A stretch of DNA of 64,000 bases from Pogonophryne albipinna (lineage: Eukaryota; Chordata; Actinopteri; Perciformes; Artedidraconidae). The stretch spans positions 25,766,147 to 25,830,146 of the forward strand of contig CM053260.1 of the NCBI GenBank assembly GCA_028583405.1, written 5' to 3'. The notes beneath the pieces were generated by a model, which saw nothing but the letters and a program-made list of their open reading frames with translations, did no database searches and was not told the origin of the DNA. Positions 1-9,642 of the stretch are shown in pieces. Every line of letters begins with the position of its first letter. Within the stretch, counting starts at the first letter, position 1. Made by a program: the position numbers and the translations under genes.

Positions 1-60
1 AATGACGTGCGTGTGCATTAGCGCGTGAATGACTTACGTCTCGCCTCCGTAAGCATTGTA

Positions 61-190
61 TCTCTCAATTCAATTCAAAGCTTTATTAGCATGCATATTT
101 ACATACAGTATTGCCAAAGCTCTGTATAGTTGCAACATCTATACAAAAATACACACAAATAAACAAATAAAGAGTTATAAAAAAACTGCT
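61..190 (-). mobile_element. LINE 3'-end fragment
   Basis: The block opens with TTCAATTCAAAGCTTTATTAGCATG and continues with AT-rich sequence that aligns by eye to the 3' end of the large LINE at 20.03-25.74 kb (tattgccaaagc, acacacaaataaacaa). A third relative is at 58431. Read on the - strand it is the 3' terminus of a 5'-truncated LINE. Its right-hand limit is a guess. Confidence 0.5.
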
Positions 191-646
191 AAGAACATGT
201 TTTAGGAATACAGATTCATTTCATTCATATAATACATTAATACAAAATAGAATAAAATATTCACTATAGCTTTAACATTTCTAGAAATGGGTTAAACTTT
301 TCACTGAATGACTGTGTGTATAATGAGTGCTATACTTTGGCAACATTATAACATAACATCCTAAATTGTATTGCCTTATTTATAAGGGAAATGCACTATA
401 TGGCTTACTAGAGGCATTGGGCGTATGTCCAAAAATGTACATATTATAACATAGCCTACTAACTCTAGTTAGTATTAGATTAATAGTATAGTATTAATAT
501 ATAGTATTAATTAGAGACATATACTTCAATAGTTTATGCAGGACAACGTTAGGTCTGTGTGTCTGACGGCGCCAGCGGATCCTGAAAATAGCTGTGCATT
601 TAATGTTAAAACAACCAAATGTATAACAATAAGAATGATATACCTT
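191..646. other. AT-rich spacer, no gene seen
   Basis: AT-rich sequence with short TA-rich runs. I see no coding potential or known repeat beyond a possible continuation of the LINE fragment to its left. Confidence 0.5.
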
Positions 647-915
647 GATGATTTCATAATGAGGGACTCGTAAATACATACAAGCATGAGCAAGTGTTGC
701 CTCCAGCTTTATCTATTGCCTAAGTGAACCATGACTAAAGAATAAAGGAGTCTGTGACAGGTCTTAGTCTACTGTGGAGGATTCAGCATGCTGTAAATAG
801 TAATAGCTATGCTTACTGAAAATACCTTATTGTACTTTACTTATTTCTCACTAACCTTATGATTTTACTCATTCAATGTGAGTAATTTACTCGATTCGAA
901 ATAATGTATTAATTA
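647..915 (+). repeat. Direct repeat, left copy (5' flank of unit 0)
   Basis: This 269-bp block recurs at 1335-1603 with one visible difference (ctcGattcg against ctcAattcg). The right copy leads into TRIM unit 1. This left copy runs straight into a promoter fragment at 922, so it is the 5' flank of a collapsed unit. Confidence 0.85.
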
Positions 916-921
916 ATTAAT

Positions 922-1209
922 TAGAATATCTGAGTACTTCTTACACCACTGCTACCGTGTGTCTGGAGCCCTGAGCTACAACAGCCTGAATTTAAAAATA
1001 ATATTTTACAGCTGATGACTGTTTTCAAATGTAGGGCAAGTTGTAAGCGAGGCTCCGTTTGTAAATGAGGAAACACTTCAGAGTGTCTGCTCCTCCTCCT
1101 GGAATGAGTCAGAGTTTGATGAGCCTTCCCTCTTCTTCCTGCTCTCAGACACAGCCAGCTCCACTCTGTATTTCCTGGCTCCTCCCCTTTAGATCCAGAG
1201 GATGGGCGT
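922..1209 (+). promoter_or_regulatory. Vestigial TRIM promoter block (unit 0)
   Basis: Nearly identical to 2707-2994, the block just upstream of TRIM copy 1, including the AP-1-type TGAGTCA (1105-1111). Similarity stops after GATGGGCGT at 1209, where unrelated sequence replaces the leader and coding region. It is a relic of an additional array unit, or a duplicated promoter without its gene. Confidence 0.75.
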
Positions 1210-1334
1210 TTCACTGGGAAGTTCGCTGGTCCAAGATCAACATAACCACTGGGGTTCGCTCCCCCTTAAATCTTTGACAAACTGCCTCGACACTGACACT
1301 GATTTATGTTGATGGACAGATAGAAAACCAGAAG
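1210..1334. other. Spacer between unit 0 and direct repeat
   Basis: 125 bp not found in the other TRIM units. I see no coding potential. It ends where the second copy of the 269-bp direct repeat begins. Confidence 0.5.
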
Positions 1335-1603
1335 GATGATTTCATAATGAGGGACTCGTAAATACATACAAGCATGAGCAAGTGTTGCCTCCAGCTTTAT
1401 CTATTGCCTAAGTGAACCATGACTAAAGAATAAAGGAGTCTGTGACAGGTCTTAGTCTACTGTGGAGGATTCAGCATGCTGTAAATAGTAATAGCTATGC
1501 TTACTGAAAATACCTTATTGTACTTTACTTATTTCTCACTAACCTTATGATTTTACTCATTCAATGTGAGTAATTTACTCAATTCGAAATAATGTATTAA
1601 TTT
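1335..1603 (+). repeat. Direct repeat, right copy (5' flank of unit 1)
   Basis: Second copy of the 269-bp block at 647-915. Its last bases (gaaataatgtatta from 1586) are the point where similarity to units 2 and 3 begins, so it marks the left edge of the array. Confidence 0.85.
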
Positions 1604-2085
1604 ATTTAATTCTGGTCTTCATTCAAAATCTTAACAGATGACACATTTAGAACTTAGTTATAGTGAATGATCAAAGACATTATATTTTTCTATTAGTGTT
1701 GTATTTCCATATGTGAACATAAGAAGGTAGCCAGGGCCTGTCATTAAAGGAGGCAATCCAGGAAGCCTTGGCTCTCTCAGACCTGCTGCTGACTCCAGAG
1801 CCTCTTTGTGGTCTCTGATAGATTTGGTCATTATTCTGCCACCTTGTGTTTAGTATTGTTAAATGTGTGTGTGGTGGGAGGGGGAGGATTTGGGTACGTT
1901 TGGGGTTCCCTCTACCTCTCCTCACGTAGGTCAACTCTGTTAGACACACTAGGTTAGTAGATTGTTGCCACCCTGTAGTTGTTTTGTTTCCTTGTTAGTA
2001 GAACAGATAGTGAGGGCTTTTTGTTTGAGTTTTGTTATATTCATTTAATTTGGCAACCTCTTCTTTGTCTCCTCACTTAAAGAAC

Positions 2086-2201
2086 ATTTGTTGGCATTTT
2101 CTTAGGTTGTAAATAAACTTGTGTTAATTTTCACCCTGACTGTTATTGGTTGTTGTGTGTTACTGTCTCCATTTCCCCTACACTTTATTAGGGATGTAAC
2201 A
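2086..2201 (+). mobile_element. LTR-like 3' end, forward (unit 1)
   Basis: Contains AATAAA in tgtaaataaacttg, then a T/G-rich tail ending gggatgtaaca, as an LTR 3' end should. The sequence at 5549-5690 on the opposite strand is clearly related (cttgtgtt-, ttgttgttgtgtgtta-, ccgtctccattt-type blocks). Equivalent copies end near 7059 and 11917 in units 2 and 3. How far it extends to the left is unknown. Confidence 0.5.
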
Positions 2202-2599
2202 AACACATTAATCTATACAAAATGAAATAATCCAGCAATTCAATATATATGATTCTAAAATGGGACATTACGCGCAGTAAGTAGTGGTTGATGCCAATAC
2301 GTCTCAGTTTATGCTGCTTTAGACTTCTACTGAACTACATTTTAGAAGACAGTATTGCACTTTTTAATCCACTGCATTCATTTCACAGCTTGAAGTTACT
2401 ACTTAGATATAGACTAGTAGTTCATTCAAAATATAAATCAATTATTAAATACACCTTGACAGTTATTTATAGGATAAGATATCCAGCAGCAGGACATGAA
2501 GTTATTTAAATGAGCTCTACTTTTCCTAACTGTGATAACACACATCAATAATCATTATAGTAACCCAGTAACTCAATATTCTGAAAAGGGCCATTCTGC

Positions 2600-2745
2600 A
2601 TAAGGAGTACTTTTACTTTTGATACTTTAAGTATATTTTGATACCAATGCTTTTGTAACTCGCAACAGAGTATGTTTACCCCGTAGTATTTCTACTTTTA
2701 CTTCAGTAGAATATCTGAGTACTTCTTACACCACTGCTACCGTGT
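2600..2745. mobile_element. Decayed hAT-like non-autonomous tail upstream of promoter
   Basis: The run of ..cttttacttttgatactttaag.. motifs ending ..gagtacttcttacaccactg resembles the end of a very common fish MITE (..acttcttccaccactg). It abuts the block kept in front of every TRIM copy. Copies recur at about 7458-7603 and 12316-12461. A relative in another orientation or state lies near 28.2-28.65 kb and 43.87-44.04 kb. Confidence 0.45.
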
Positions 2746-3128
2746 GTCTGGAGCCCTGAGCTACAACAGCCTGAATTTAAAAATAATATTTTACAGCTGA
2801 TGACTGTTTTCAAATGTAGGGCAAGTTGTAAGCGAGGCTCCGTTTGTAAATGAGGAAACACTTCAGAGTGTCTGCTCCTCCTCCTGGAATGAGTCAGAGT
2901 TTGATGAGCCTTCCCTCTTCTTCCTGCTCTCAGACACAGCCAGCTCCACTCTGTATTTCCTGGCTCCTCCCCTTTAGATCCAGAGGATGGGCGTAACCAA
3001 CATGTGGGTAAAGTACAAGAGCTGACAGCCACATTCACTGCTCACACACATGCTGTTCAGATCACAGCTCACATAGTTTCAGCTCTCAGGAAGTGAAGCT
3101 CAGACACTCGCTGCCACTGAGAGATGAA
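2707..3128 (+). promoter_or_regulatory. Promoter and 5' leader of TRIM copy 1
   Basis: Block repeated in all three units and partly in unit 0. It contains an AP-1-type TGAGTCA (2890-2896), a pyrimidine-rich ctcctcccc (Sp1/KLF-like) and GGAAGTGAAG (3089-3098), which loosely resembles an ETS/IRF composite. No convincing TATA box is visible. Copy 1 alone has ATG at 3124-3126, five bases before the coding ATG; the others read GTG there. Confidence 0.5.
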
Positions 3129-4784
3129 ATGGCGCAGAGAGGAGTTCAGCTGGACCGGGAGACCTTCTCTTGTTCCATCTTTCTGGATCTACTGAAGGAT
3201 CCGGTGACGACTTCCTGTGGACACAGCTACTGCATGAAGTGTATTAAAGCCCACTGGGATAAAGAGGATGAGAAGAAGATCCACAGCTGCCCTCAGTGCA
3301 GGCAGAGCTTCACACCGAGGCCTGTCCTGCTGAAGAACACCATGCTAGCAGCTTTAGTGGAGGAGCTGAAGAAGACTGGACTCCAAGCTGCTCCTGCTGA
3401 TCTCTGCTATGCTGGAGCTGAAGACGTGGGATGTGATTTCTGTACTGGGAGAAAACGGAAAGCCTTGGAGTCCTGTCTGCAGTGCGTGGCCTCATACTGT
3501 GAGAGACACCTCCAGCCTCACTATGAATCACCTGCCTTTAAGAAACACAAGCTGATGGAGCCCTCCAAGAAGCTCCTGGAGAGCATGTGCTCTCGTCATG
3601 AGGAGGTGAAGAAGATGTTCTGCCGCACTGATCAGCAGTGTATCTGTTATCTCTGCTCTGTGGACGAACATAAAGGCCACGACACAGTTTTGGCTGCAGC
3701 GGAAAGGACTGAGAGGCAGAGAGAGCTGGAGGGGAGTCGACAAAACATCCAGCAGAGAATCCAGGACAGAGAGAAGGAGGTGAAGCTGCTTCAGCAGGAG
3801 GTGCAGGCCGTCAATGGCTCTGCTGATAAAGCAGTGGAGGACAGTGAGAAGACTGAGCTGATCCGTCTCATGGTGAAAAGAAGCTCTGATGTGAAGCAGC
3901 AGGTCAGATCCCAGCAGGAAACTGAAGTGAGTCGAGTCAAAGAGCTTCAGGAGAAGCTGGAGCAGGAGATCAGGGAGCTGAAGAGGAGAGACGCTGAGCT
4001 GAAGCTGCTGTCTCACACAGAGGATCACACCCAGTTTCTGCTCAACTACCCCTCTCTGTTACCTCTCAGTGAACCTACACACTCATCCAGCATCAACATC
4101 CGTCCTCTGAGCTACTTTGAGGACGTGACGGCGGCCCTGTCAGCAGTCAGAGACAAACTACAGGACGTCCTGAGAGAGGAATGGACCAACGTCTCACCGA
4201 CTGAAGAGGATGTTTTACCGTCAGCAGCAGAGCCCACCACCAGAGCTGGGTTCTTACAATATTCACAGGAGATCACTCTGGATCCAAACACAGCATACAA
4301 GAAGCTGTTATTATCTGAGGGGAGCAGAAAAGCAAAATACATGGGACGTCCACAGTCTTATTCTAGTCACCCAGACAAATTCACTAATTATGCTCAGGTC
4401 CTGAGTAGAGAGGGTCTGACTGGACGTTGTTACTGGGAGGTGGAGTGGAGAGGGAGAGCAGTTTGTGCAGCAGTCGCATACAGGAACGTCAGAAGAACAG
4501 GGGCTGAAGGTCAATTTAGATTCAATGACAAATCCTGGGTGTTAATTTGTAACCCAAAGAGTTATTCCTTTTGTCACAACAACATCAAAACTCCCGTCTC
4601 AGGTCCTCTGTCCTCCAGAGTAGGAGTGTACCTGGATCACAGAGCAGGTATTCTGTCCTTCTACAGCGTCTCTGAAACCATGACTCTCCTCCACAGAGTC
4701 CAGACCACATTCACTCAGCCTCTCCATGCTGGAGTTCAGCTTCATTGTTATGGAGCCACAGCTGAGTTGTGTAAACTGAAATAG
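3129..4784 (+). CDS. TRIM E3 ubiquitin ligase-like, copy 1 (RING ligand lost)
   Basis: An uninterrupted 551-codon frame starts at the MAQRGV methionine typical of fish TRIMs. The frame stays open 12 codons further 5', but without an ATG. It encodes an intronless TRIM25/TRIM16-type protein: RING (15-57), B-box 1-like Cys/His cluster (102-140), B-box 2 (C154, H157, C165, D168, C173, C176, H181, H184), coiled coil (about 190-300), PRY from about 381 and SPRY to the end (WEVEW at 436-440). Such proteins usually transfer ubiquitin in antiviral or inflammatory signalling, with SPRY choosing the target. Here the second RING ligand, Cys18, is Phe (TTT at 3180-3182), so E3 activity is probably impaired. 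An out-of-frame ATG at 3124 opens a 23-codon frame overlapping the start and may cut translation. The other domains are intact, so a non-catalytic or dominant-negative role is possible. TRIM identity is near certain; the exact subfamily is not. Confidence 0.93.
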   Translation: MAQRGVQLDRETFSCSIFLDLLKDPVTTSCGHSYCMKCIKAHWDKEDEKKIHSCPQCRQSFTPRPVLLKNTMLAALVEELKKTGLQAAPADLCYAGAEDVGCDFCTGRKRKALESCLQCVASYCERHLQPHYESPAFKKHKLMEPSKKLLESMCSRHEEVKKMFCRTDQQCICYLCSVDEHKGHDTVLAAAERTERQRELEGSRQNIQQRIQDREKEVKLLQQEVQAVNGSADKAVEDSEKTELIRLMVKRSSDVKQQVRSQQETEVSRVKELQEKLEQEIRELKRRDAELKLLSHTEDHTQFLLNYPSLLPLSEPTHSSSINIRPLSYFEDVTAALSAVRDKLQDVLREEWTNVSPTEEDVLPSAAEPTTRAGFLQYSQEITLDPNTAYKKLLLSEGSRKAKYMGRPQSYSSHPDKFTNYAQVLSREGLTGRCYWEVEWRGRAVCAAVAYRNVRRTGAEGQFRFNDKSWVLICNPKSYSFCHNNIKTPVSGPLSSRVGVYLDHRAGILSFYSVSETMTLLHRVQTTFTQPLHAGVQLHCYGATAELCKLK

Positions 4785-5186
4785 CCTGAAGTCATTTGAG
4801 GAACTCTTGTACTTCTTAAACTCATTGCGTGTCCATCATTGTTGCTGAGAGCTGATTGTTCATGTCTTCACTGCACATAGATCAGCTGTCAATCAAACAT
4901 TATGGGATGTGCTTTAACATCTTCTCATGAGTTGTTCTGTAGATGTTGGAGTTTCTTTAGGCGGCGCTCCTTCCTGTGTCTGTTTAGCCATGGAGGCTGT
5001 CACTGCTCAGGAGGATTTCTGTTAACCTCAACTGATATTTCTCTGCATGAAAATGTAAACGTTGCTCTAGATATTTGTTGGATATTCTATTTTTGACTAA
5101 GTCTCAATGTGTTGAATGCATAAATGAAAGTTTGAAGGAGGAAAGAAAACACATTAAAAGAAAGTCAAGAAACAGGTTGAGTTTGT

Positions 5187-5288
5187 AATAAATTGTGTTT
5201 CTATTTGAATTTTCAAGATGTGAGATGATGAGTGCCTCATTTACATGTCTGTACAAAATAAAATGTTGTGGTTTTTCTTGCTAATAAA
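5187..5288 (+). terminator. Poly(A) signals after TRIM copy 1
   Basis: Three AATAAA hexamers lie 400-500 bp past the stop codon, at 5187-5192, 5257-5262 and 5283-5288. The same cluster occurs 4858 and 9716 bp further on for copies 2 and 3. Confidence 0.6.
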
Positions 5289-5394
5289 AGAGCTAACAGG
5301 ACATAAGTGAAAATCTCAGTCTTTTGTTTTGTATCTTAAAATGAATGATCTATCCTCTCCAGTGAAGCTACACTAAGTTGAGTTGAATTGTAAA

Positions 5395-5530
5395 CACATT
5401 ACATTACATGTCAATTGTTAGACGCTTTTATCCAAAGCGACTTTCAATACTGTGGGCAATCCCCACAGGAGCAATTTGGGGTGAAGTGTCTCAGGGACAC
5501 AACGACATGCTGACTGCAGTGGGGTTAGTT
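5395..5530. repeat. SINE-like block (unit 1)
   Basis: Contains cattacattacatgtcaatt, gacgcttttatccaaagcga and tctcagggacacaacgacatg, phrases of a dispersed fish short interspersed repeat. Copies sit at about 10253-10388 and 15111-15245. A reverse-complement-type relative (ttggataaaagcgtc) is at about 46795-46862. Confidence 0.55.
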
Positions 5531-5548
5531 AGGTAGTTCTTTTTTTAC

Positions 5549-5700
5549 TGCTACGTCCCCAATAAGCTCTAGGACAAAAATGGAGACGGTAACACACAAC
5601 AACAAATAATATTGAGAGAGTCGGGGTGAAAGTGAACACAAGTGCATTTATTTACACCAACAAATGGAGAGGCATCCAGGACCTCTCTTTGCTGCTGGCA
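5549..5700 (-). mobile_element. LTR-like end, reverse (unit 1)
   Basis: Read on the - strand this ends ..ttattggggacgtagca and has an AATAAA upstream (tgtaaataaatgc). It matches the forward LTR-like end at 2086-2201 closely enough to be one family, in opposite orientation on the other side of the TRIM gene. Equivalents start near 10407 and 15264. Confidence 0.5.
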
Positions 5701-5814
5701 TTCTGAAATGGAAAAAGTAATGAATAAATATGTATCAATAATATATATGCTTATTATATTGTAATAGATTACCTGAAGGAATAGATAGGGAGGTGGGACA
5801 AGGGTTCATTCTGT

Positions 5815-6325
5815 CTGGCTTAGCCTATTATCATACTAAAAGGAATGCATGCACCCCCCGCCCCTTCCAGGTGTCCCGATGCAACAAGTATCTGAATCCT
5901 ATTTACATTGAACACTTAAGACACACAATACTACCTGGCTTAGCCTATTAACATACTAAAAGGAATGCATGCACCCCCCGCCCCTTCCAAGTGTCCCGAT
6001 GCAACAAGTATCTGAATCCTATTTACATTGAACACTTAAGTCACACAATACTACCTGGCTTAGCCTATTAACATACTAAAAGGACTGCATGCACCCCCCG
6101 CCCCTTCCAGGTGTCCCGATGCAACAAGTATCTGATTCCTATTTACATTGAACACTTAAGACACACAATACTACCTGGCTTAGCCTATTAACATACTAAA
6201 AGGAATACCTACACCCACACATGCAGGTAAACCAGTTCAACAAGTCACACAATGCTGTCTGGCTAATGCTAACAGGCTAATTATCATACTAAAAGGGATA
6301 CATCCAAGTGTCCCAACACATTTCA
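5815..6325. repeat. 120-bp minisatellite (unit 1)
   Basis: Three full 120-bp repeats start at 5815, 5935 and 6055 with ctggcttagcctatta. A partial one starts at 6175 and a degenerate one near 6258. Repeats vary at a few bases (gaatgc/gactgc, aagaca/aagtca). They may be the tandem-repeat part of the neighbouring LTR-like element. Confidence 0.85.
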
Positions 6326-7564
6326 GAAAGAACTGTTTCTGCCAGAACCAGAGAAGAGTTTTTTTGTAACCAATGAACGGATAAGATACAAGTAGAGTTT
6401 ACAATATAGCTACAGATTTAATTTCACATACTGCTATCAGAAATAATGTATTATTTTATTCAATTCTGTTCTTCATTCAAAATCTTAACAGATGACACAT
6501 TTAGAACTTAGTTATAGTGAATGATCAAAGACATTATCTTTTTCTATTAGTGTTGTATTTCCATATGTGAACATAAGAAGGTAGCCAGGGCCTGTCATTA
6601 AAGGAGGCAATCCAGGAAGCCTTGGCTCTCTCAGACCTGCTGCTGACTCCAGAGCCTCTTTGTGGTCTCTGATAGATTTGGTCATTATTCTGCCACCTTG
6701 TGTTTAGTATTGTTAAATGTGTGTGTGGTGGGAGGGGGAGGATTTGGGTACGTTTGGGGTTCCCTCTACCTCTCCTCACGTAGGTCAACTCTGTTAGACA
6801 CACTAGGTTAGTAGATTGTTGCCACCCTGTAGTTGTTTTGTTTCCTTGTTAGTAGAACAGATAGTGAGGGCTTTTTGTTTGAGTTTTGTTATATTCATTT
6901 AATTTGGCAACCTCTTCTTTGTCTCCTCACTTAAAGAACATTTGTTGGCATTTTCTTAGGTTGTAAATAAATAAACTTGTGTTCATTTTCACCCTGACTG
7001 TTATTGGTTGTTGTGTGTTACTGTCTCCATTTCCCCTACACTTTATTAGGGATGTAACAAACACATTAATCTATACAAAATGAAATAATCCAGCAATTCA
7101 ATATATATGATTCTAAAATGGGACATTACGCGCAGTAAGTAGTGGTTGATGCCAATACGTCTCAGTTTATGCTGCTTTAGACTTCTACTGAACTACATTT
7201 TAGAAGACAGTATTGTACTTTTTAATCCACTGCATTCATTTCACAGCTTGAAGTTACTACTTAGATATAGACTAGTAGTTCATTCAAAATATAAATCAAT
7301 TATTAAATACACCTTGACAGTTATTTATAGGATAATATATCCAGCAGCAGGACATGAAGTTATTCAAATGAGCTCTACTTTTACTAACTGTGATAACACA
7401 CATCAATAATCATTATAGTAACCCAGTAACTCAATATTCTGAAAAGGGCCATTCTGCATAAGGAGTACTTTTACTTTTGATACTTTAAGTATATTTTGAT
7501 ACCAATGCTTTTGTAACTCGCAACAGAGTATTTTTACCCCGTAGTATTTCTACTTTTACTTCAG

Positions 7565-7986
7565 TAGAATATCTGAGTACTTCTTACACCACTGCTACCG
7601 TGTGTCTGGAGCCCTGAGCTACAACAGCCTGAATTTAAAAATAATATTTTACAGCTGATGACTGTTTTCAAATGTAGGGCAAGTTGTAAGCGAGGCTCCG
7701 TTTGTAAATGAGGAAACACTTCAGAGTGTCTGCTCCTCCTCCTGGAATGAGTCAGAGTTTGATGAGCCTTCCCTCTTCTTCCTGCTCTCAGACACAGCCA
7801 GCTCCACTCTGTATTTCCTGGCTCCTCCCCTTTAGATCCAGAGGATGGGCGTAACCAACATGTGGGTAAAGTACAAGAGCTGACAGCCACATTCACTGCT
7901 CACACACATGCTGTTCAGATCACAGCTCACATAGTTTCAGCTCTCAGGAAGTGAAGCTCAGACACTCGCTGCCACTGAGAGGTGAA
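7565..7986 (+). promoter_or_regulatory. Promoter and leader of TRIM copy 2
   Basis: Equivalent of 2707-3128. AP-1-type TGAGTCA is at 7748-7754. Just before the start codon the sequence reads GTG, so no competing upstream ATG is present there. Confidence 0.5.
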
Positions 7987-9642
7987 ATGGCGCAGAGAGG
8001 AGTTCAGCTGGACCGGGAGACCTTCTCTTGTTCCATCTGTCTGGATCTACTGAAGGATCCGGTGACGACTTCCTGTGGACACAGCTACTGCATGAAGTGT
8101 ATTAAAGCCCACTGGGATAAAGAGGATGAGAAGAAGATCCACAGCTGCCCTCAGTGCAGGCAGAGCTTCACACCGAGGCCTGTCCTGCTGAAGAACACCA
8201 TGCTAGCAGCTTTAGTGGAGGAGCTGAAGAAGACTGGACTCCAAGCTGCTCCTGCTGATCTCTGCTATGCTGGAGCTGAAGACGTGGGATGTGATTTCTG
8301 TACTGGGAGAAAACGGAAAGCCTTGGAGTCCTGTCTGCAGTGCGTGGCCTCATACTGTGAGAGACACCTCCAGCCTCACTATGAATCACCTGCCTTTAAG
8401 AAACACAAGCTGATGGAGCCCTCCAAGAAGCTCCTGGAGAGCATGTGCTCTCGTCATGAGGAGGTGAAGAAGATGTTCTGCCGCACTGATCAGCAGTGTA
8501 TCTGTTATCTCTGCTCTGTGGACGAACATAAAGGCCACGACACAGTTTTGGCTGCAGCGGAAAGGACTGAGAGGCAGAGAGAGCTGGAGGGGAGTCGACA
8601 AAACATCCAGCAGAGAATCCAGGACAGAGAGAAGGAGGTGAAGCTGCTTCAGCAGGAGGTGCAGGCCGTCAATGGCTCTGCTGATAAAGCAGTGGAGGAC
8701 AGTGAGAAGACTGAGCTGATCCGTCTCATGGTGAAAAGAAGCTCTGATGTGAAGCAGCAGGTCAGATCCCAGCAGGAAACTGAAGTGAGTCGAGTCAAAG
8801 AGCTTCAGGAGAAGCTGGAGCAGGAGATCAGGGAGCTGAAGAGGAGAGACGCTGAGCTGAAGCTGCTGTCTCACACAGAGGATCACACCCAGTTTCTGCT
8901 CAACTACCCCTGTCTGTTACCTCTCAGTGAACCTACACACTCATCCAGCATCAACATCCGTCCTCTGAGCTACTTTGAGGACGTGACGGCGGCCCTGTCA
9001 GCAGTCAGAGACAAACTACAGGACGTCCTGAGAGAGGAATGGACCAACGTCTCACCGACTGAAGAGGATGTTTTACCGTCAGCAGCAGAGCCCACCACCA
9101 GAGCTGGGTTCTTACAATATTCACAGGAGATCACTCTGGATCCAAACACAGCATACAAGAAGCTGTTATTATCTGAGGGGAGCAGAAAAGCAAAATACAT
9201 GGGACGTCCACAGTCTTATTCTAGTCACCCAGACAAATTCACTAATTATGCTCAGGTCCTGAGTAGAGAGGGTCTGACTGGACGTTGTTACTGGGAGGTG
9301 GAGTGGAGAGGGAGAGCAGTTTGTGCAGCAGTCGCATACAGGAACGTCAGAAGAACAGGGGCTGAAGGTCAATTTAGATTCAATGACAAATCCTGGGTGT
9401 TAATTTGTAACCCAAAGAGTTATTCCTTTTGTCACAACAACATCAAAACTCCCGTCTCAGGTCCTCTGTCCTCCAGAGTAGGAGTGTACCTGGATCACAG
9501 AGCAGGTATTCTGTCCTTCTACAGCGTCTCTGAAACCATGACTCTCCTCCACAGAGTCCAGACCACATTCACTCAGCCTCTCCATGCTGGAGTTCAGCTT
9601 CATTGTTATGGAGCCACAGCTGAGTTGTGTAAACTGAAATAG
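7987..9642 (+). CDS. TRIM E3 ubiquitin ligase-like, copy 2
   Basis: 551 codons with a complete C3HC4 RING (C15, C18, C30, H32, C35, C38, C54, C57), two B-boxes, coiled coil and PRY-SPRY, all on one exon. It differs from copy 3 at one residue: Ser309 is Cys (TGT at 8911-8913), in the linker between coiled coil and PRY. The ATG sits in gaaATGg, a fair initiation context. As all zinc ligands are present, this copy should be able to act as an E3 ligase. Subfamily placement (TRIM25-like or TRIM16-like) is from overall architecture and not certain. Confidence 0.95.
   Translation: MAQRGVQLDRETFSCSICLDLLKDPVTTSCGHSYCMKCIKAHWDKEDEKKIHSCPQCRQSFTPRPVLLKNTMLAALVEELKKTGLQAAPADLCYAGAEDVGCDFCTGRKRKALESCLQCVASYCERHLQPHYESPAFKKHKLMEPSKKLLESMCSRHEEVKKMFCRTDQQCICYLCSVDEHKGHDTVLAAAERTERQRELEGSRQNIQQRIQDREKEVKLLQQEVQAVNGSADKAVEDSEKTELIRLMVKRSSDVKQQVRSQQETEVSRVKELQEKLEQEIRELKRRDAELKLLSHTEDHTQFLLNYPCLLPLSEPTHSSSINIRPLSYFEDVTAALSAVRDKLQDVLREEWTNVSPTEEDVLPSAAEPTTRAGFLQYSQEITLDPNTAYKKLLLSEGSRKAKYMGRPQSYSSHPDKFTNYAQVLSREGLTGRCYWEVEWRGRAVCAAVAYRNVRRTGAEGQFRFNDKSWVLICNPKSYSFCHNNIKTPVSGPLSSRVGVYLDHRAGILSFYSVSETMTLLHRVQTTFTQPLHAGVQLHCYGATAELCKLK

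Larger units (their letters stand above)
1586..6439 (+). repeat. TRIM tandem unit 1 (4854 bp)
   Basis: First full unit. In order it holds an LTR-like 3' end (to 2201), a decayed hAT-like tail (about 2600-2745), the promoter block, the TRIM gene, poly(A) signals, a SINE-like block (about 5395-5530), an inverted LTR-like end (from 5549) and 120-bp tandem repeats (5815-6325). Its 5' half carries differences absent from units 2 and 3, such as one fewer ATAA near 2115, TATGTTTACC at 2670, and changes at 3124 and 3181. Its 3' half matches unit 2. Confidence 0.9.

Noticed and set aside
1680..1949. 89-codon - strand frame repeated in each TRIM unit
   Set aside because: Lies in the LTR-like non-coding part, has no recognisable domain, and its repetition only reflects the tandem duplication.
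3071..3098. Interferon response element in the TRIM leader (agtttcagctctc, ggaagtgaag)
   Set aside because: Neither matches the AGTTTCNNTTTC or GGAANNGAAA consensus fully; noted only as a weak resemblance.
3093..3128. A 12-codon longer TRIM protein starting at 3093
   Set aside because: The codon is GTG, not used as a normal start in vertebrates. The ATG at 3129 opens the usual MAQRGVQLD start of fish TRIMs.
3528..4028. Antisense frames of 60-170 codons opposite the TRIM genes
   Set aside because: They are mirror frames of the coiled-coil coding sequence, repeat identically in every copy and show no domain.
5815..6325. CRISPR-like array from regular 120-bp repeats
   Set aside because: Eukaryotic context, contiguous repeats without unique spacers; an ordinary minisatellite.
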